Shown here: one piece after another, positions 24,401 to 36,511 of the stretch
Numbering within the stretch: position 1 is the first letter of the stretch
Layout of the letters: every line of letters begins with the position of its first letter
Made by a program: the position numbers and the translations under genes
DNA from: Cymodocea nodosa
Lineage: Eukaryota; Streptophyta; Magnoliopsida; Alismatales; Cymodoceaceae
Reading direction: 5' to 3'
Assembly: GCA_036874045.1 (NCBI GenBank)
Contig: CM072337.1
Span: 2,852,001 to 2,916,000, forward strand
DNA: 64,000 bases
The notes under the pieces: model-generated
The model's input: the letters and a program-made list of their open reading frames with translations, nothing else
Database searches by the model: none
Told to the model about the DNA's origin: nothing

Positions 24401-27400
24401 ACCTCATATTTTGGACACCGTACACACCACATTTTATTGACTTGATTCTAAAAGACTTTGACACAGTGAATTTGATTGCGAAGGCCATCACACATGCAAG
24501 AATGGTGACACATTTCATTTACAACCATTCCTATTTGATTGCATACATGAGATCGTCAAAGTTCTGTAGGAGTGACTTGACTTGACTAGGAGTCACCTAA
24601 TTTGCCACCAACTACATCACTCTTTGGTCCATGTTGGACAAAAGTCAGAGTTGAAGCATATGTTCAACTTAGAGTTGTGGTAAAAATATCATGAGAGTGA
24701 TACTGCATTGGAGAGGACAATCACCAACACCATCAATGACCACACTTTTTGGGAGGACGTAAGGACTTGAACCTGTGCTTGAAATCATTTATATTAATTA
24801 TTAACCTGTGCATTGTTTGACATTATCACTAGTAATCTATATTCTGAACAGAATGCAAGTGTTACGGACATTGTTCATGTAATGAACATTAGGTAGGCTA
24901 AAATCAACTATTCAAGTCGATTGTAAGGCTTAATAAGAAATTGAGGTATTGATGGAATAAACCTTGTATGGACTATGGAGTAACTTGTGCTCTTACTTGG
25001 TCCAAGTTTTCTTCAAATAATAACTATCTTATTGGTGCAATAATGATCGTGGTAGATTGGTTGTTGTTCATGTTCATCTCCACTAGATCTATATTGAAAG
25101 TTCATAATTCATTTAAATGTCAATCATCTGTCTTCTTATGTTATCGTCCTGCCACTTGCAACATACATCATAATTTGCAAAGAAACATCCATTCATAGTT
25201 TAATTTTCTTTTGTCAAAATGCTTAAAGAAGTCGTTTTATACATATTTACTGAAGTTCCAAGGCATTTCTTTATTTGTAAGTTGCTTTGGATTTTTTGTA
25301 ACTTAAGTTACATATCTCATGTAATACACTGGTTTTCTTAAGTTATATATCTCAACTAATATACTAGTTTTTATCTTGGGTCTTGACTCTTTGAATTCTA
25401 TATTATTGGCATTCATTGTGATAGAAAATCTCCTTTTTGGGTGCATACTACCTAGATGCCTTCTTGGCTATCGTGAGTACTTTCTTGACCACTCTTGTAT
25501 TTTCTCGTAGGCACTTTGTTCCAAATCTCACTATTGGAGCTCCAGTTATTCAAAGTTTGAGGAAGCATACACAGTTAAGCTCCCATTTCTGGCTGGATTG
25601 AGGATTATCTTCGGGACTTTTTGATCCAACTTTTACCTTTTGCCTTTTCTCAGGGCATACCTGGATTGTCATCTTATGGTAACAAATCCCTTAGATTATG
25701 TGGAACCACTAGCAAAAGCTGGTGCTTCAGGCTTCACTTTTCATGTTGAGGCATCTAAAGGTGTAAATTTTATTCAATGTGTGTTTTTATGGGCTGTTTA
25801 CTTGTCCAAACGTTGATTCATATCCTATCTCACAGAAAGTTGGAAAGAGCTTATACAGAAAATAAAGTCAAAGGGCATGCGGCCTGGTGTGGCACTGAAA
25901 CCTGGCACCCCCATTGAAGAAGTTTATCCATTGGTATGGACTATTAGTTTTTGCATTACTCCTATTTCCTTAAATTGGCAAGTCACTGAAGTAGGCTAAA
26001 AAGGTTGTTGACTTTACAATCATGACTGCTGTCTCAATCAACAAATATATTTTCCATAATGCACCTTGACACTTGCAGAGGTGATTCTGATTTGTGAATA
26101 AAAGTTTGATCATGGGAATTTTTCCATGCCTAGAAATTTGATAGCTAACTATTTTCAAGTGTGCACATACTGATGGGGTAGCTAATGGGGCCCTAAATAT
26201 CTATAGAATTGTGGGATGGCTGATGGGATGTAATCTCTCCTTCCATGCACTGAAAACTTGATCACAGTAATGTCCTCTTGCTATTATTGTGATATTAGCT
26301 TAGAACATGGATAAAACAGACTTGGGATCCATTTGTAATGGGCTATTCCAAGGAGCCCACTTCTGAACTCCCTGTAAAAGTTAGCTTTTGGAGTTTTTTG
26401 GAATCAAGCTGTTAAGCTTTTCTCAGGTACATGATATCAAATTGTTTTGTCCCTTTTCAAAGTCAAGAGAAAAAGATGGCATGGTCATTCTCATTCATAC
26501 GAATCCAGTTTCTACTGGAAATGGACATTTTTCCACTTTTTTCAGATTTTCTACATGTTTTCTTCTATAATCAATGTGCTCCCCGAGAAGTAGGAGTGGC
26601 TTTTGGAGAATCTAGGATCCTAGAAGCTACCCATAAGTCAATTCAAATAGAGCCTTAGGCTGCATTTAGAAACCCTATTGTGTCCTAGTTTATTTTAAGA
26701 AGTTAGCTTATTGAACAAGAAGATTGTGAATAACTTAATGAATAGATAGTAAAATGAACTTTTGTACACTTGTCAATCTTTTTCCATAAATTAAGTTTGT
26801 GTTTGGTTTAGATTCTAGGTCTAGATTACGTACATCAAGATTTAAAGTATCTAGATCATGGTGCACTATTTATATGATGTTTCATGAAATGTGTTTGACT
26901 CAGATTATAAGAAATATGAATTTTTAGATTTTCAATATTAAATTCCGAAATCCATTGCATAAAGGAAGAATGGAAGATCCATCTGAAAAGTCCCTTTTTT
27001 ATTTTCTCTCCTTGCTTCTATTAGGATATTTAAATATCGATATCATCATGTTGTAGGTGGAGCATGAAAATCCTGTAGAGATGGTCCTTGTTATGACTGT
27101 TGAACCTGGTTTTGGTGGTCAAAAGTTCATGCCAGGCATGATGGACAAGGTGCATATGATATACCAGTGTTGATTTGGTTCATCTTTTATTCATTAGGAA
27201 AAGAAGTGCAATTTCACATTTTTGATTGTGCAGGTCATTATGCTCAGAAAGAAATATCCAAATCTAGATATAGAGGTAAAGTTAGTTCATCCTTTCTTTG
27301 CAATGTAGCTCTTTACTTTTGTAGTAATTTATACAGGAACCTATGACAGGGTAATAGTTACATGAACTTAAATTAGCTTCGATTTGACTGGACCACATCA

Positions 27401-27660
27401 GAATGGTTATGGATTTTTGAAAAAAGACTTGAGGATAGTCATCAAGTAGGAAGAACCTTGAGTTAAACTTGCACTAGGACTACTGACGAATACGAACGCT
27501 AATGCAGGTGGATGGTGGATTGGGCCTTTCAACCATCGAATCTGCCGCTTCAGCAGGTGCTAATTGTATCGTGGCTGGAAGTTCAGTGTTTGGATCTGCA
27601 GAACCAGCCAGTGTTATATTGACCATGAGAAATAGCGTAGAGAAATCACCGCTTAATTGA
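18448..27660 (+). CDS. RPE: Ribulose-phosphate 3-epimerase, cytosolic type
   Basis: Interconverts D-ribulose 5-phosphate and D-xylulose 5-phosphate in the pentose phosphate pathway. Exons: 18448-18567, 22203-22207, 25511-25573, 25654-25760, 25836-25933, 27057-27149, 27234-27275, 27508-27660. They total 681 nt, closing in frame at TGA (226 aa), the usual length of the cytosolic form. There is no transit peptide; the protein opens [20 protein letters not shown]. Expected metal ligands are present: H36 and D38 (WLHMDIM), H69 (DCHLM) and D178 (VDGG). [15 protein letters not shown] is the conserved phosphate-binding loop region. Exon 2 is only 5 nt (GATGG), encoding D41 and most of G42. GGLGLSTI replaces the commoner GGLGPSTI. 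Two introns exceed 3 kb and carry transposon debris. Confidence 0.95.
20040..21090 (+). mobile_element. RTE-type LINE remnant in epimerase intron 1
   Basis: With stops and shifts, the plus strand encodes RTE-clade reverse transcriptase pieces: [15 protein letters not shown] (about 20070-20120), a decayed YxDD block near 20290, and a C-terminal IHMVDLT near 21030. The surrounding intron (18568-22202) is otherwise AT-rich. 19036-19065 (TGGCGGAGGCAGAAAA) and 21650-21700 (C-rich) may be ends of a larger insertion. Confidence 0.6.
22203..22207 (+). other. RPE: 5-nt microexon (GATGG) of the epimerase gene
   Basis: Exon 1 ends ...GACATCATG before GTACCC, and the next recognisable exon starts G-CAC-TTT-GTT. 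The family sequence needs Asp-Gly between Met40 and His43, that is, five bases. A site reading TTTTTGTAG|GATGG|GTAAGTCATG has a good acceptor, exactly the missing five bases and a consensus donor. Including it makes the whole coding sequence divisible by three with no stop. Confidence 0.85.
23109..23307. mobile_element. 199-bp foldback element, TRIM-LTR-like, in epimerase intron 2
   Basis: It starts TGTTGAAAGTTCATCTCAAAA and its other end, read in reverse complement, is TGTTAAAAGTTCGTCCCAAAA. The flanks TATAG and TATAC match at 4 of 5 bases. A TGGTATTAGAGC motif (about 23157), like an initiator-Met primer site, sits inside. This suggests two small LTR fragments in opposite orientation, or a MITE derived from them. 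The rest of intron 2 (22208-25510) shows no gene. Confidence 0.45.
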
Positions 27661-28557
27661 TTTGTTCGCATATTTCATTCTTCCGTAATCACATGTCTGT
27701 GATGTTGTAGGTGTCATCGTCGTAGAAAATCCTGAGAAATAAAGATCAATTATTTTTGGGCTGCTGTTCTTACCATTTGCACTGAATATTAGGAAAAAAG
27801 TAAAGTTTTTCCGTACAGGATTTCTCCTCTTTTTTCTACGATATGATATTTTTAAATCAACAGATATTTTTATTTTTTTAAAATTAATTTTTTCCCTTGT
27901 GCCCTCTGACACAAAAATCAATAAATTATTTTTTATTAAAAAAGTATTGAGTGTGAGCTTTTTTCTCATTTGACAGACCTGGTTTTTTTTCAAATTTAAA
28001 AACATAAATTGAAACATAGATATAAAATGATTTCTGGAAAATATTACTGTAAGCATTCTTTGTTAAAAGGCTACAGAATTGCAGATCTCTGTTCTACTGT
28101 GGGGTGAGAATACTCTCTTTGAAAAGACAGGTAAAGAACAATTAAAGAAGAAAAAAAAAAAAGGAGGTAAGGAACGACAAGTGCCTTACGATTAATTCTA
28201 ATTTTTCAGAAAAAAGAAAAAAACAGCCACGCCGCAGGCAGCGACCTTTGGATTTGATTTAATTTAATTTAATTTTAGTTTCTTTCTATATTTTATTTAA
28301 AAAAGATTTTTTTATACCAAAGTATTCGATCATACATATATACGAATACGGAGATTCAAATATATGAAATTCTTTACCGTACGTAAAAAGGAAGGCTTTC
28401 GGTAACAGAATTGGAATTGGATAAATGAGTGACGCAATCACGCACTTCCTTGTCTTGGTTAATTTGTATTTTCTTCTGCGCTCGGGCGAGCTCGCTTTCG
28501 CTTCCGCTTCTGGTCAACCTGCGCACGCTGCTCCACCTCCCACCTCCTCGTCCATCC
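27661..28557. other. Epimerase 3' flank and CBSX6 promoter
   Basis: GAAATAAAG near 27736 is a possible polyadenylation signal of the epimerase. 28140-28165 is A-rich and 28253-28275 is a short (TTTAA)n run. An in-frame ATG at 28429 lies upstream of the CBSX6 start with no stop between. Confidence 0.4.
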
Positions 28558-30160
28558 ATGGTGGCGCCCGTGTTCCTGTACCACGTGGTCGGTGACCTCA
28601 CCCTGGGGAAGCCGGAGCTGGTGGAGTTCCACGACACCGAGACGGTGGAGTCCGCCGCCAGGGCCATCGCTGGCTGCAGCGAGGGAGCAATAACGGTGTG
28701 GAGGAGGAAGGGATACCACCAGGTGATGATTCCGTCCAAAGAGTCTCCCAGGGCCGGCAGGTTCGTAGGGGTCTTGGACGCCTTGGATCTGGTCACCTTC
28801 ATCGCCAAGGTCGGCGACCAGGAGAAGGCCATGCGGACGCCCGTCTCGGAGGTGGTTGTTCCCAATGCCGCCTTACTCAAGGAAGTCGATCCTCGCACCA
28901 GGTCGGTTCCTTTCCCCTTCCCTCTCTTTCACTCTCCCCGTACCAAACAGCAAAGGGCGTCCCCGCCGCCTTCTTTTATCCCGATTCTCTTGCGTTTGAT
29001 CGTCTGTTAGGGTTTTGAATTTGATGCTTCAATGTTTGAGTAAATTCCTTTCTTGTTGGAGTAATCGATTTTACTCACTTAGCGTTGCGACTGTATTGGG
29101 AAATTTTCTGTGCACCCTGCATTGCAATTATTTCTAGGTTAATCAGATCATCACTTGCTTATGGTACATACATTTTAGGCTAATCGATGCACTGGAGATG
29201 ATGAAACAAGGAGTCAGGTGGCTTCTGGTGCGCAAGAGCACCGCCTGGAAAGGCATGAGCAAGCGCTTTTCGATCATATACAATGGCAAGTGGCTCAAGA
29301 GTCCAGAGGCGCCAATGGAAGCAACTGGCACCCTACCACCATCATCATCATCATCTTCTTCTTCTTCTTCTTCTTCTTCTTCCACAGTCTCTGACAACAG
29401 CAAATATTGCTGTCTCTCCCGTGAAGATGTGATTCGCTTCCTTATAGGTTGCCTCGGTGCCCTTGCACCGATACCTCTGTCTTCCATCTCTGTTCTTGGG
29501 GCCGTAACTCCAGACTACACATTCATCGATGTTTCATCTCCTGCCATCGAAGCTATTCAAAACCCCCGTCCTGATCATTGTGCTGTTGCTGTGGTGGAGG
29601 TGAAACCGGATGGCTCGCGCAGGATAACGGGGGAGATATCGTCGTTTAAGCTATGGAAATGCGACCACTCGGCCGCAGGATGGGCCATGGCAAACCTTTC
29701 AGCAGGCCAGTTTGTGATGGGGGCCAATGATGACAACAATCAATCCCCAAAATCATCATCATCATGGGCTGGTGCTCAGGCGGCGTCAAGGTGTGGAGGG
29801 CTTGATTTCCCCATCACCCCTGAGCCTGTGGATACCACTCCAGCACCACCAATCTCTCCTAGGCGGAGGAAGTTCAGCAGCAGGAACATTGGTTTCTCAA
29901 GTAAATCTATACTGACGATTGGGGGCCTGAGGAAGAGCATGATGTACAGGGGAAGGAGTGCTCCATTGACGTGCAAGAACACCACCTCACTGGCAGCCGT
30001 GATGGCTCAGATGCTGTCTCACAGGGCAACCCATGTCTGGGTCACCGAGGCAGACTCCGAGGATGTACTGATGGGTATCGTTGGCTACACCGACATCCTT
30101 CATGCAGTCACCAGGCATCCAGGTACTGTTACTTGTGCAACACCTGCAGCAGAGTCCTAG
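28558..30160 (+). CDS. CBSX6: CBS domain-containing protein, CBSX6-like
   Basis: A plant protein with paired CBS domains, modules that typically bind adenosyl ligands and regulate partner proteins; the partner here is unknown. Exons 28558-28901 and 29179-30160 (GT-AG intron) give 441 aa. The start MVAPVFLYHVVGDLTLGKPE matches the conserved N-terminus of CBSX6-type proteins, so 28558 is preferred over the in-frame ATG at 28429, which would add 43 residues. CBS-like segments include FVGVLDALDLVTFI, LIDALEMMKQGVRWLLVR and, near the C-terminus, LAAVMAQMLSHRATHVWV with MGIVGYTDILHAV. A run of 14 serines (residues 170-183, TCA/TCT microsatellite 29342-29383) and a low-complexity linker (about 280-345) separate them. 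Candidate poly(A) signal AATAAA is near 30356. Confidence 0.9.
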
Positions 30161-31029
30161 CCTCCTTCCCATCATTCCTCCTTTTTGCCCATACATATAT
30201 GTGCCTACAGAAATGTCATTGCCCATCACCCACCATTGATTGCCAATGGTTGAGCAAGGCTGAAACCGCGGCCATCTATTGTTTTTACTGCGCTGGAAGG
30301 TTTTGTTTTGTTTAGGCTTTTGGGGGCAAACCATCGTCGTGTTTGCTGTAAACGAATAAAGCTACAGAGATGCAAAGTGAATAGCAGCAGTGCTTTCCTT
30401 CCTCTGTTTAAATGTGGCCTGGTCAAGTTACACGTTTCTTTTCTTGTACGACATTTCCACAAGAAACTCGATTAGCCATGCCATTCTTTGATAGTATAAA
30501 AAACTTTAAACTTCATTTCCTTTTTCATTTGATGGCTTGTGTATAATTTTAATTGACAACCGAGCTTTTCTGATCAGTCAGAAGCGTTATACGACCATTG
30601 CCTTCGTCGCACTCATGCTGGACAAGAACAACTACGTTCCATGACCAACCACTGCCTTCATGAGAGGTCACAAGCTTTACATCCACAGATGTGTGGGTTG
30701 AATTTCTTTCGGTATTCCATAATTAACAAAAATGGCAGGACCTATTGGGACTGTGAAGAGCTTCCTTACATTTACACCTTTTATCTGTCTTTGCTGGAAC
30801 AAACTTTAAAGCGCTACTTTACTTTGAAATATAATGTGACCACACGCGTAAATTTACAAGACACCATAAGCAAACAGGCAATCAGTTGAGTTGAATGCAC
30901 AACTCCAATCGGTGCGAGTAGATGCTCAGCAATACTCGATTGCTGCTACTGAAAAATGTCTAACATGTGGTGTGTGTTCTTCTATTTCTATGGCCCCCCC
31001 ACACTCATCCATGAATGCCAGTCTCTTTC
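30161..31029. other. Convergent 3' flanks of CBSX6 and the DUF707 gene
   Basis: This holds the CBSX6 3' UTR with AATAAA near 30356 and the 3' side of the minus-strand DUF707 gene. The ORFs at 30641-30889 and 30891-31115 look non-coding; the latter overlaps the DUF707 last exon antisense. Confidence 0.5.
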
Positions 31030-34000
31030 TTACCTGTTGTTCTTGCTTTTGCTTTCCGCATAAGGGTCGGCCCAGCACTTGTCCTCCATTACAGCCTTTT
31101 GCCATCTTTTTCTGAAAATATCGAACTCCTCCGAAGACCTTAGTCTGATCTGTAAGAAATAAAAAGCCCTACTGAGCGAAGATCAATGTCCAAAATTATG
31201 GTGGGCGTCTTGGAACGGTTCACAGTGGTAACAGATAAAACCATTGACCCTGTCACAGGATAGCCTGGCATGATAAAATTTCAATATACCTGTGCTCTTG
31301 CATCTGTTAAATTTTGCGACTGTGATGACCATATAGGTGGTTGAGAATTCACCTGCAAGCAATTTGTCAGAACGTTGGTTTTAAGATGAAAGAACACCAT
31401 TAGTTAAAGCAATGACAGTAAGAACATAACTAGACTTTCCCATCATTTGTAGGCAGCAGGATAGTAATCTCCTGAGGCAGGGAATGGAATCAAGAAAACT
31501 AATTTGAGAAGGGAAAACTTTTGCTTCTCTTCTTTCATTCAAAAAATGCCATAGAGAAGCATTCAAGTCTTGCCTGTTTTTTTTCATCAAGACCACCAAG
31601 TGTAGGAATGGCCTTATGAACTATATACTCGGCATCAACAACTCCAACATTTTTTGTCCGATCACCCTGCAAATGAAGTGTTAAGGTCTTTCCAGTAGAA
31701 GTACCAAGATTGTTGTACTTACAGAACATGAAAGTCAAATACATTAGCACAATAACCAAATTTAAAGTCTGATACCTGAGCGCAATAGCCTAGTTTCATA
31801 TCCAACCCCCATGCATGTATCAAGTCATTCTGCGTAAAGATCACGAAACGACGCATGCATTGACTGTGAACATCCAATTCTTGGCAGCATTCATGGTAAT
31901 CAATGTTTCCAACAACATTTATCAATGTACCTGAATCATATGCCATACACAACGCCACGCTGCTTTTGAGAAGACTGGAGCCATCATTTCTACCCATCTA
32001 TAAAAGATTGCATGGCAATTCTGAACGACTTGATCTTGATTATACAAAAATCCAACGCAAATATAACTATGTGCAAAGCAACTTACAAATTCTTTAATCT
32101 TTAATGCTGTCCAATTACGATAAAAAGGGATATAAAGTGCAATGTTGATTTATGCATTAATAGTTGATAATAGTACAGCCAAATTTCTCCTTTGCTTATC
32201 CAGTTGAATTTTTCAAATGGGATGGAAGAAAAATAGTGATAAAACCCCTTTCATGTTTTTGAAATTACTTGTCCAAACAAAGGACTGTCCTAATCAACAT
32301 CCAAAACAAAATGATAGAACTTGTATTCTATCTTGAACCAGACCCCAATTTTCTTGTGAATATCTGTAAATTTCTGATGTAATTTTGGAAATTATGGTAC
32401 TGAAGGAAAGAATTTTGGGGAGTTTCTGATCCTTCTGGATGTAAAAAAGTCATTGTTGCAGCTCAGATCACTGTATTTATAGTTCAACTTATTCTCTTGC
32501 TCCTTTTGTTGTTTCTGGTTTTACAACTTGTAGTTGCCTAATAGGATGGAAGAAAGCTAGTGAGCAAACCCCTTTCTTGTTTTTTAAGTAAGATATAGAA
32601 CCCCAAAATGAAGGATTTCCTTCACCAATATCCAAATTGAAATAAGAGACAGGACTTGTATTCTATATTGAACTGGATCCCTGAATTTCTTGTCAATAAC
32701 TGTAAATTTCCCGATGCAAATATGGAAATTACAGTGTCAAGGGAAAGAGTTTTGGAGTTATGATCCTTCTGAATGCAAAATTATCTTTGTTGCGTGTCAG
32801 ATCACCAGAGTTTGATCGTGTATGATTGCCACCCTTTTTTACCACCTACACTTTGTTTTTATGGAAATTAGAGATTTGAGGGAAATAGTTCTCTTTCTGA
32901 ATGCAAAGTATCATTACCGCAGCTCAGATAGCTAATTTGTGGTTTGTATTATTCTCTTGCTTGTATTGTTGTTTTGGTAGTGTGGCCTAACAGATTTCTA
33001 TCACTTTCCTTTTAGAATTAACTCCGCAATTTCAATGTCCTTATCTATGAAAAGTTCAGACGATAGCACAACTTTTGTTTAAAAAGTTTTTATTACGAAA
33101 TTGTTCCAAAATCTTACCCGGTACATGGAGGAGCTGTACTATTCTCGTAACACCTACCACCACCTTTGAACTTGTACATTCTTCTGAATAAAGACATAAA
33201 GCCATATTGCATTTGGATTCTGCTTCAAATAAATATTGGAATGATATTTTTAATAATAAATCATATACCTGTGCACTTTTGCCCTCCTTCCTCGAATGGT
33301 TATCATGTGATGTACTTCTGACTTGTTGGTGGCATCAAGGGCAGGTTGGGATATTTCAAGTCCTTCCTCTTGAACAATTGACAAATAACTGAAATATAAT
33401 TATAATGCATAGCTGAATTAATATGATTTCTTACTAACATCAATTACAAATGAAAATTCTTAATAAGGTCCAGATGGTGAAACGCAACCTGGAAATTTGA
33501 TTCATTTTCAAGGAAAATAGGAATAAACTTTCAATTTTTATGATGGACTGGACTAGGCTGAAAATGACTCGCTGAGTTAAAACCTAATTAGCACATATAA
33601 AATCTTATCCATCCTTGTATTGAAGGTGAAAAAAAAAGAAATGAAGATGTGGCAATAAAAACCCTTTTTGGAAATGAAAAACAAGCGATAACCAAAAAAT
33701 ATAATAAAAAGTCAACAATGTACTTGGGATGACAGTAAATGAAAAAGAATCTGCATACCGTCCAGGATGAAAATTTTTGACATCGATATCCTCATCCCAT
33801 AGAAAAATGTAACTGTATTCAGAAACTATGTCTGGATGTAAAAACCGCTTGGCAAACCACCTAGAATAATGTTACAGCAGATCACCAGCCATTGTAATTG
33901 CTAAAATAAAGCAAAATATATAATCTAGCCCACTACTCATTCTAATGCCATGAACAAGGTACCATTTTGTTTGGTTAATTGCTGACACATGTATTGCACT

Positions 34001-35438
34001 ATCCATCCAATGTAGGTCTCTCCATTCATCCACAACACCATCATAATGAAAAAGCATAATGGTGAAGTTGTCTGTTGTGAACTGTAGCAAAGCAACAAAT
34101 TAAATGTTAAAAACAATCATTTTTAACAAGAAGAGAATAAAAAGAAGACCCAATGGTTCACTTATACCCTTTCAATGATGTCATTCACAACATCCCTCTG
34201 TCTTATTCCAACCGCAATTGCTAACAGGCTTTTTACATTACTCGCAGGTCTCTGGTTCAGTGATTGTTAGATAACAATTCAAATATTTAGTTTCAAGGAG
34301 AAACAATAACTAAAAATATAGCTTATTAAACAAAGAAAATGAACAAAAGATCAATGGCGATGAGGATGGAATTTACTTAAGATGTTCATGAAAATTACAA
34401 ACATGATCTAAAGAATACAAAACTGATTAGGGATTGATATTTTGACTAGTGGGTTAGATAATTCAATTATAAATTCTGTTGGGATTGATAATGTCAAAAT
34501 TTAAAATTTTGCATTAGATTTGAATTTTAAATTATAGATAAGTGGATAATCATTCACAATTGAACTTTATTATATTATATGGATGAACGTATCACTATGC
34601 TAATTTTTTGACTTAATATCAAAGAGATCTTCCATCACTTCAACCAATATCAACTGCAAAAAGACTTCAACCAATATGAAAACAGTAAACATAGAAATGA
34701 TTTTTCCATGAAAATTGCATTTTCCTGTAAACCAGTCTACATTTATCTTTGTTTGCAAAAATTCACCTTTTTCACTGGAGAGCCCCATAGTGGTCTGAAC
34801 TCTAGATCAGAGTCTCTGCTTATTATACCCCTAGGTAATGCTTCACTGCCAGTAGGCTTGCAATGAATCTGCAAAAGCAAAATAAATCAACTCTAGCTAC
34901 ACAGCATTCCCACGAATTAAAGATTCTAGATGGTACTGTTGCATCTCTAACAAAATATGGGAATGGCTGTTCGGGTACCTTACAATTACCAGATTTCTTT
35001 ACAGAATCAGCATTTCCAAACCTAAATATCCCCTGCACAATTGGAAGTGTCACATTTTATATTTTAATGACAAAAACCCAGAATCTGGCACCTGTACATG
35101 TACCAAAATGTAAGTTCTCGTTCAGCAACACAAAACCAAAACCAATTTCTTCTTTAATTGTGTGAAAAATACTGATACTTCAATGTTCAAACAAAAAAGA
35201 CTATGCCATTTCTTCAAAAGTGGTTTTCGAGAACCAAATGCAAAGATACAGTAAGTTGAGCCCCCTTATTTTCAAGTGCAAGGCATCGGAACAGATTTCT
35301 GACAGAAATAAACATGCATGCGTGCCAAGAGGTATGGCATACCTCTTTAGAATCTGATGAGATAAGTGTACTTCCAATGAACAAAGCTGTGCAAAGTAAT
35401 GCCACCACCGGAAAAATGCCACAGTGACATGCCCGCAT
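31030..35438 (-). CDS. DUF707 family protein, putative membrane-anchored glycosyltransferase-like
   Basis: Twelve exons on the minus strand: 35438-35343, 35032-34979, 34868-34767, 34251-34168, 34081-33963, 33860-33759, 33388-33269, 33183-33118, 31997-31931, 31829-31776, 31666-31574, 31352-31290, followed by a terminal exon 31149-31030 (thirteen blocks in all), closing in frame at 379 aa. An N-terminal hydrophobic segment (FPVVALLCTALFIGSTLI) looks like a type II signal anchor, so Golgi placement is likely. Family landmarks: LPRGIISRDSDLEFRPLWG, FTIMLFHYDGVVDEW, KWWFAKRFLHPD, FLWDEDID (a DxD-like motif), EGLEISQPALD, PPCTGWVEMMAPVFSKAAW, NDLIHAWGLD, VGVVDAEYIVHKAIPTLGG. The biochemical activity of DUF707 is not established. 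One intron uses a GC donor (CAG|GCAAGA at 31573). The intron between 33118 and 31997 holds diverged tandem repeats. Confidence 0.9.
32190..33000. repeat. Diverged tandem repeats, period about 325 bp, in a DUF707 intron
   Basis: 32221 (GATGGAAGAAAAATAGTG) and 32544 (GATGGAAGAAAGCTAGTG) start two similar blocks. Both contain GACTTGTATTCTAT-like, CTGTAAATTTC and GATCCTTCTG segments. A partial third block runs from about 32859. Identity is moderate, so it is an old duplication. Confidence 0.7.
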
Positions 35439-36019
35439 GTTAGTTGGATCTTTGAGAAGAGGACCCTAAAATCAACATCATGATATGGCAAGATGTCATC
35501 CCATTGATCACAGATAACAGAAAATAACACAAACTGTAAATATTTTGCAAATACATATCCTACACTTGCATACTACCAATGTACGTCAAAAGCTTGCATA
35601 TTTGGCTGGTCTGGCTATTTGATCATCATATGTCAAGGAATTCCGAAACTTGCCCGAATAGCCGGCCTTTGAGAAATAAAAAATGAAAGCTGGTGCTCGA
35701 AAAGGAGACAAGAAACCCACCGCTGAAAGAAATAATTTGTGTTTTCGGATCGCGAGAATGAATACCCAAAACCAAGTAGTAGTAATAAAGAATTGACGAC
35801 TGGGAACAAGCCAACAGTTTCAAACCCATCGAATGAAATCAGCGGCGATAACAAAAACACAACCGACAAGGATAGAACAACACAGGAAGGAAGGAAGGAA
35901 GGAGGAGGCCTTCTCACCATAACTTCTCACAACTCCCCAGATATGGCAGCCAGCACCCAGAACAAGCCGCCGACCATCCACCAGAGGAGAGCCAGGAAGG
36001 ACCCAAGTGGGGCGGCAAG

Positions 36020-36360
36020 TTCAAACAGCCAGAACAAGTATATTTAAACCCAGTGAGATTTCTCTGCAGGGCAATGGAGCAGGGCAGCAGAAGGGAAGCT
36101 GCGGAGAGAAGGTGAAGAATGAGATGGGTCCGATTTGGGTGTTCTTCTCTTGCCTCCGGTGGCTTGGAATATTGAAGCCGTACAGGAAGAGGAAGAGATG
36201 TGAGGGAAGAGGGAAAGAGAGAGAGAGAGAGAGAGAGGGAGAGAGGAGTGGGGGGAGTGGTGGGGAGGGGGACTCGAGCGCAGTAAGGAATGATCCAAAA
36301 CCCCAAGACCGAGAAAACTGCACATGTTCTTTTTTTAAGTGTATATATTTTGAATCTTAA
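36020..36360 (-). promoter_or_regulatory. Probable promoter and CT-rich leader of the DUF707 gene
   Basis: On the minus strand a TATA-like AAAATATATACAC (about 36341-36353) is followed by a CT-rich tract (GA run on plus at 36217-36240). This is a common plant 5' UTR composition. 5' UTR introns may separate it from the ATG at 35438. The long ORFs on both strands here are products of the GA/CT tract. Confidence 0.4.
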
Positions 36361-36473
36361 ATTTTAAATCGTAAAAATTCAAATACGCTTGTGTAACAAT
36401 GTAATTATTACGTTAATTACATTATGTAATAATGTAATTAATTGTTTAGCACTCCATAGAATGATATCATTAG

Positions 36474-36480
<7 letters not shown>

Positions 36481-36509
<29 letters not shown>
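36481..36509. repeat. (TA)n microsatellite
   Basis: Twenty-nine bases of alternating TA. AT-rich intergenic DNA without a gene follows to about 38100. Near 37545-37600 a sequence TGACTGGGTAGTGAG...AGTTCAAACCTT has box A/box B spacing like a tRNA-derived SINE, but it is weak. Confidence 0.9.

Positions 36510-36511
<2 letters not shown>

Noticed and set aside
18568..25510. Epimerase as a pseudogene with a 5-bp deletion at the exon 1 border
   Set aside because: A 5-nt GATGG exon with good splice sites at 22203-22207 supplies exactly the missing codons, and all later exons are intact.
29143..29487. Acidic ORF opposite CBSX6
   Set aside because: Antisense of the TCA/TCT serine microsatellite.
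30641..31115. Two plus-strand ORFs after CBSX6
   Set aside because: No family resemblance; the second is antisense to the DUF707 last exon.
35914..36360. Overlapping Ser/Pro/Leu-rich and Arg/Glu-rich ORFs
   Set aside because: Translations of the GA/CT tract in the DUF707 leader.
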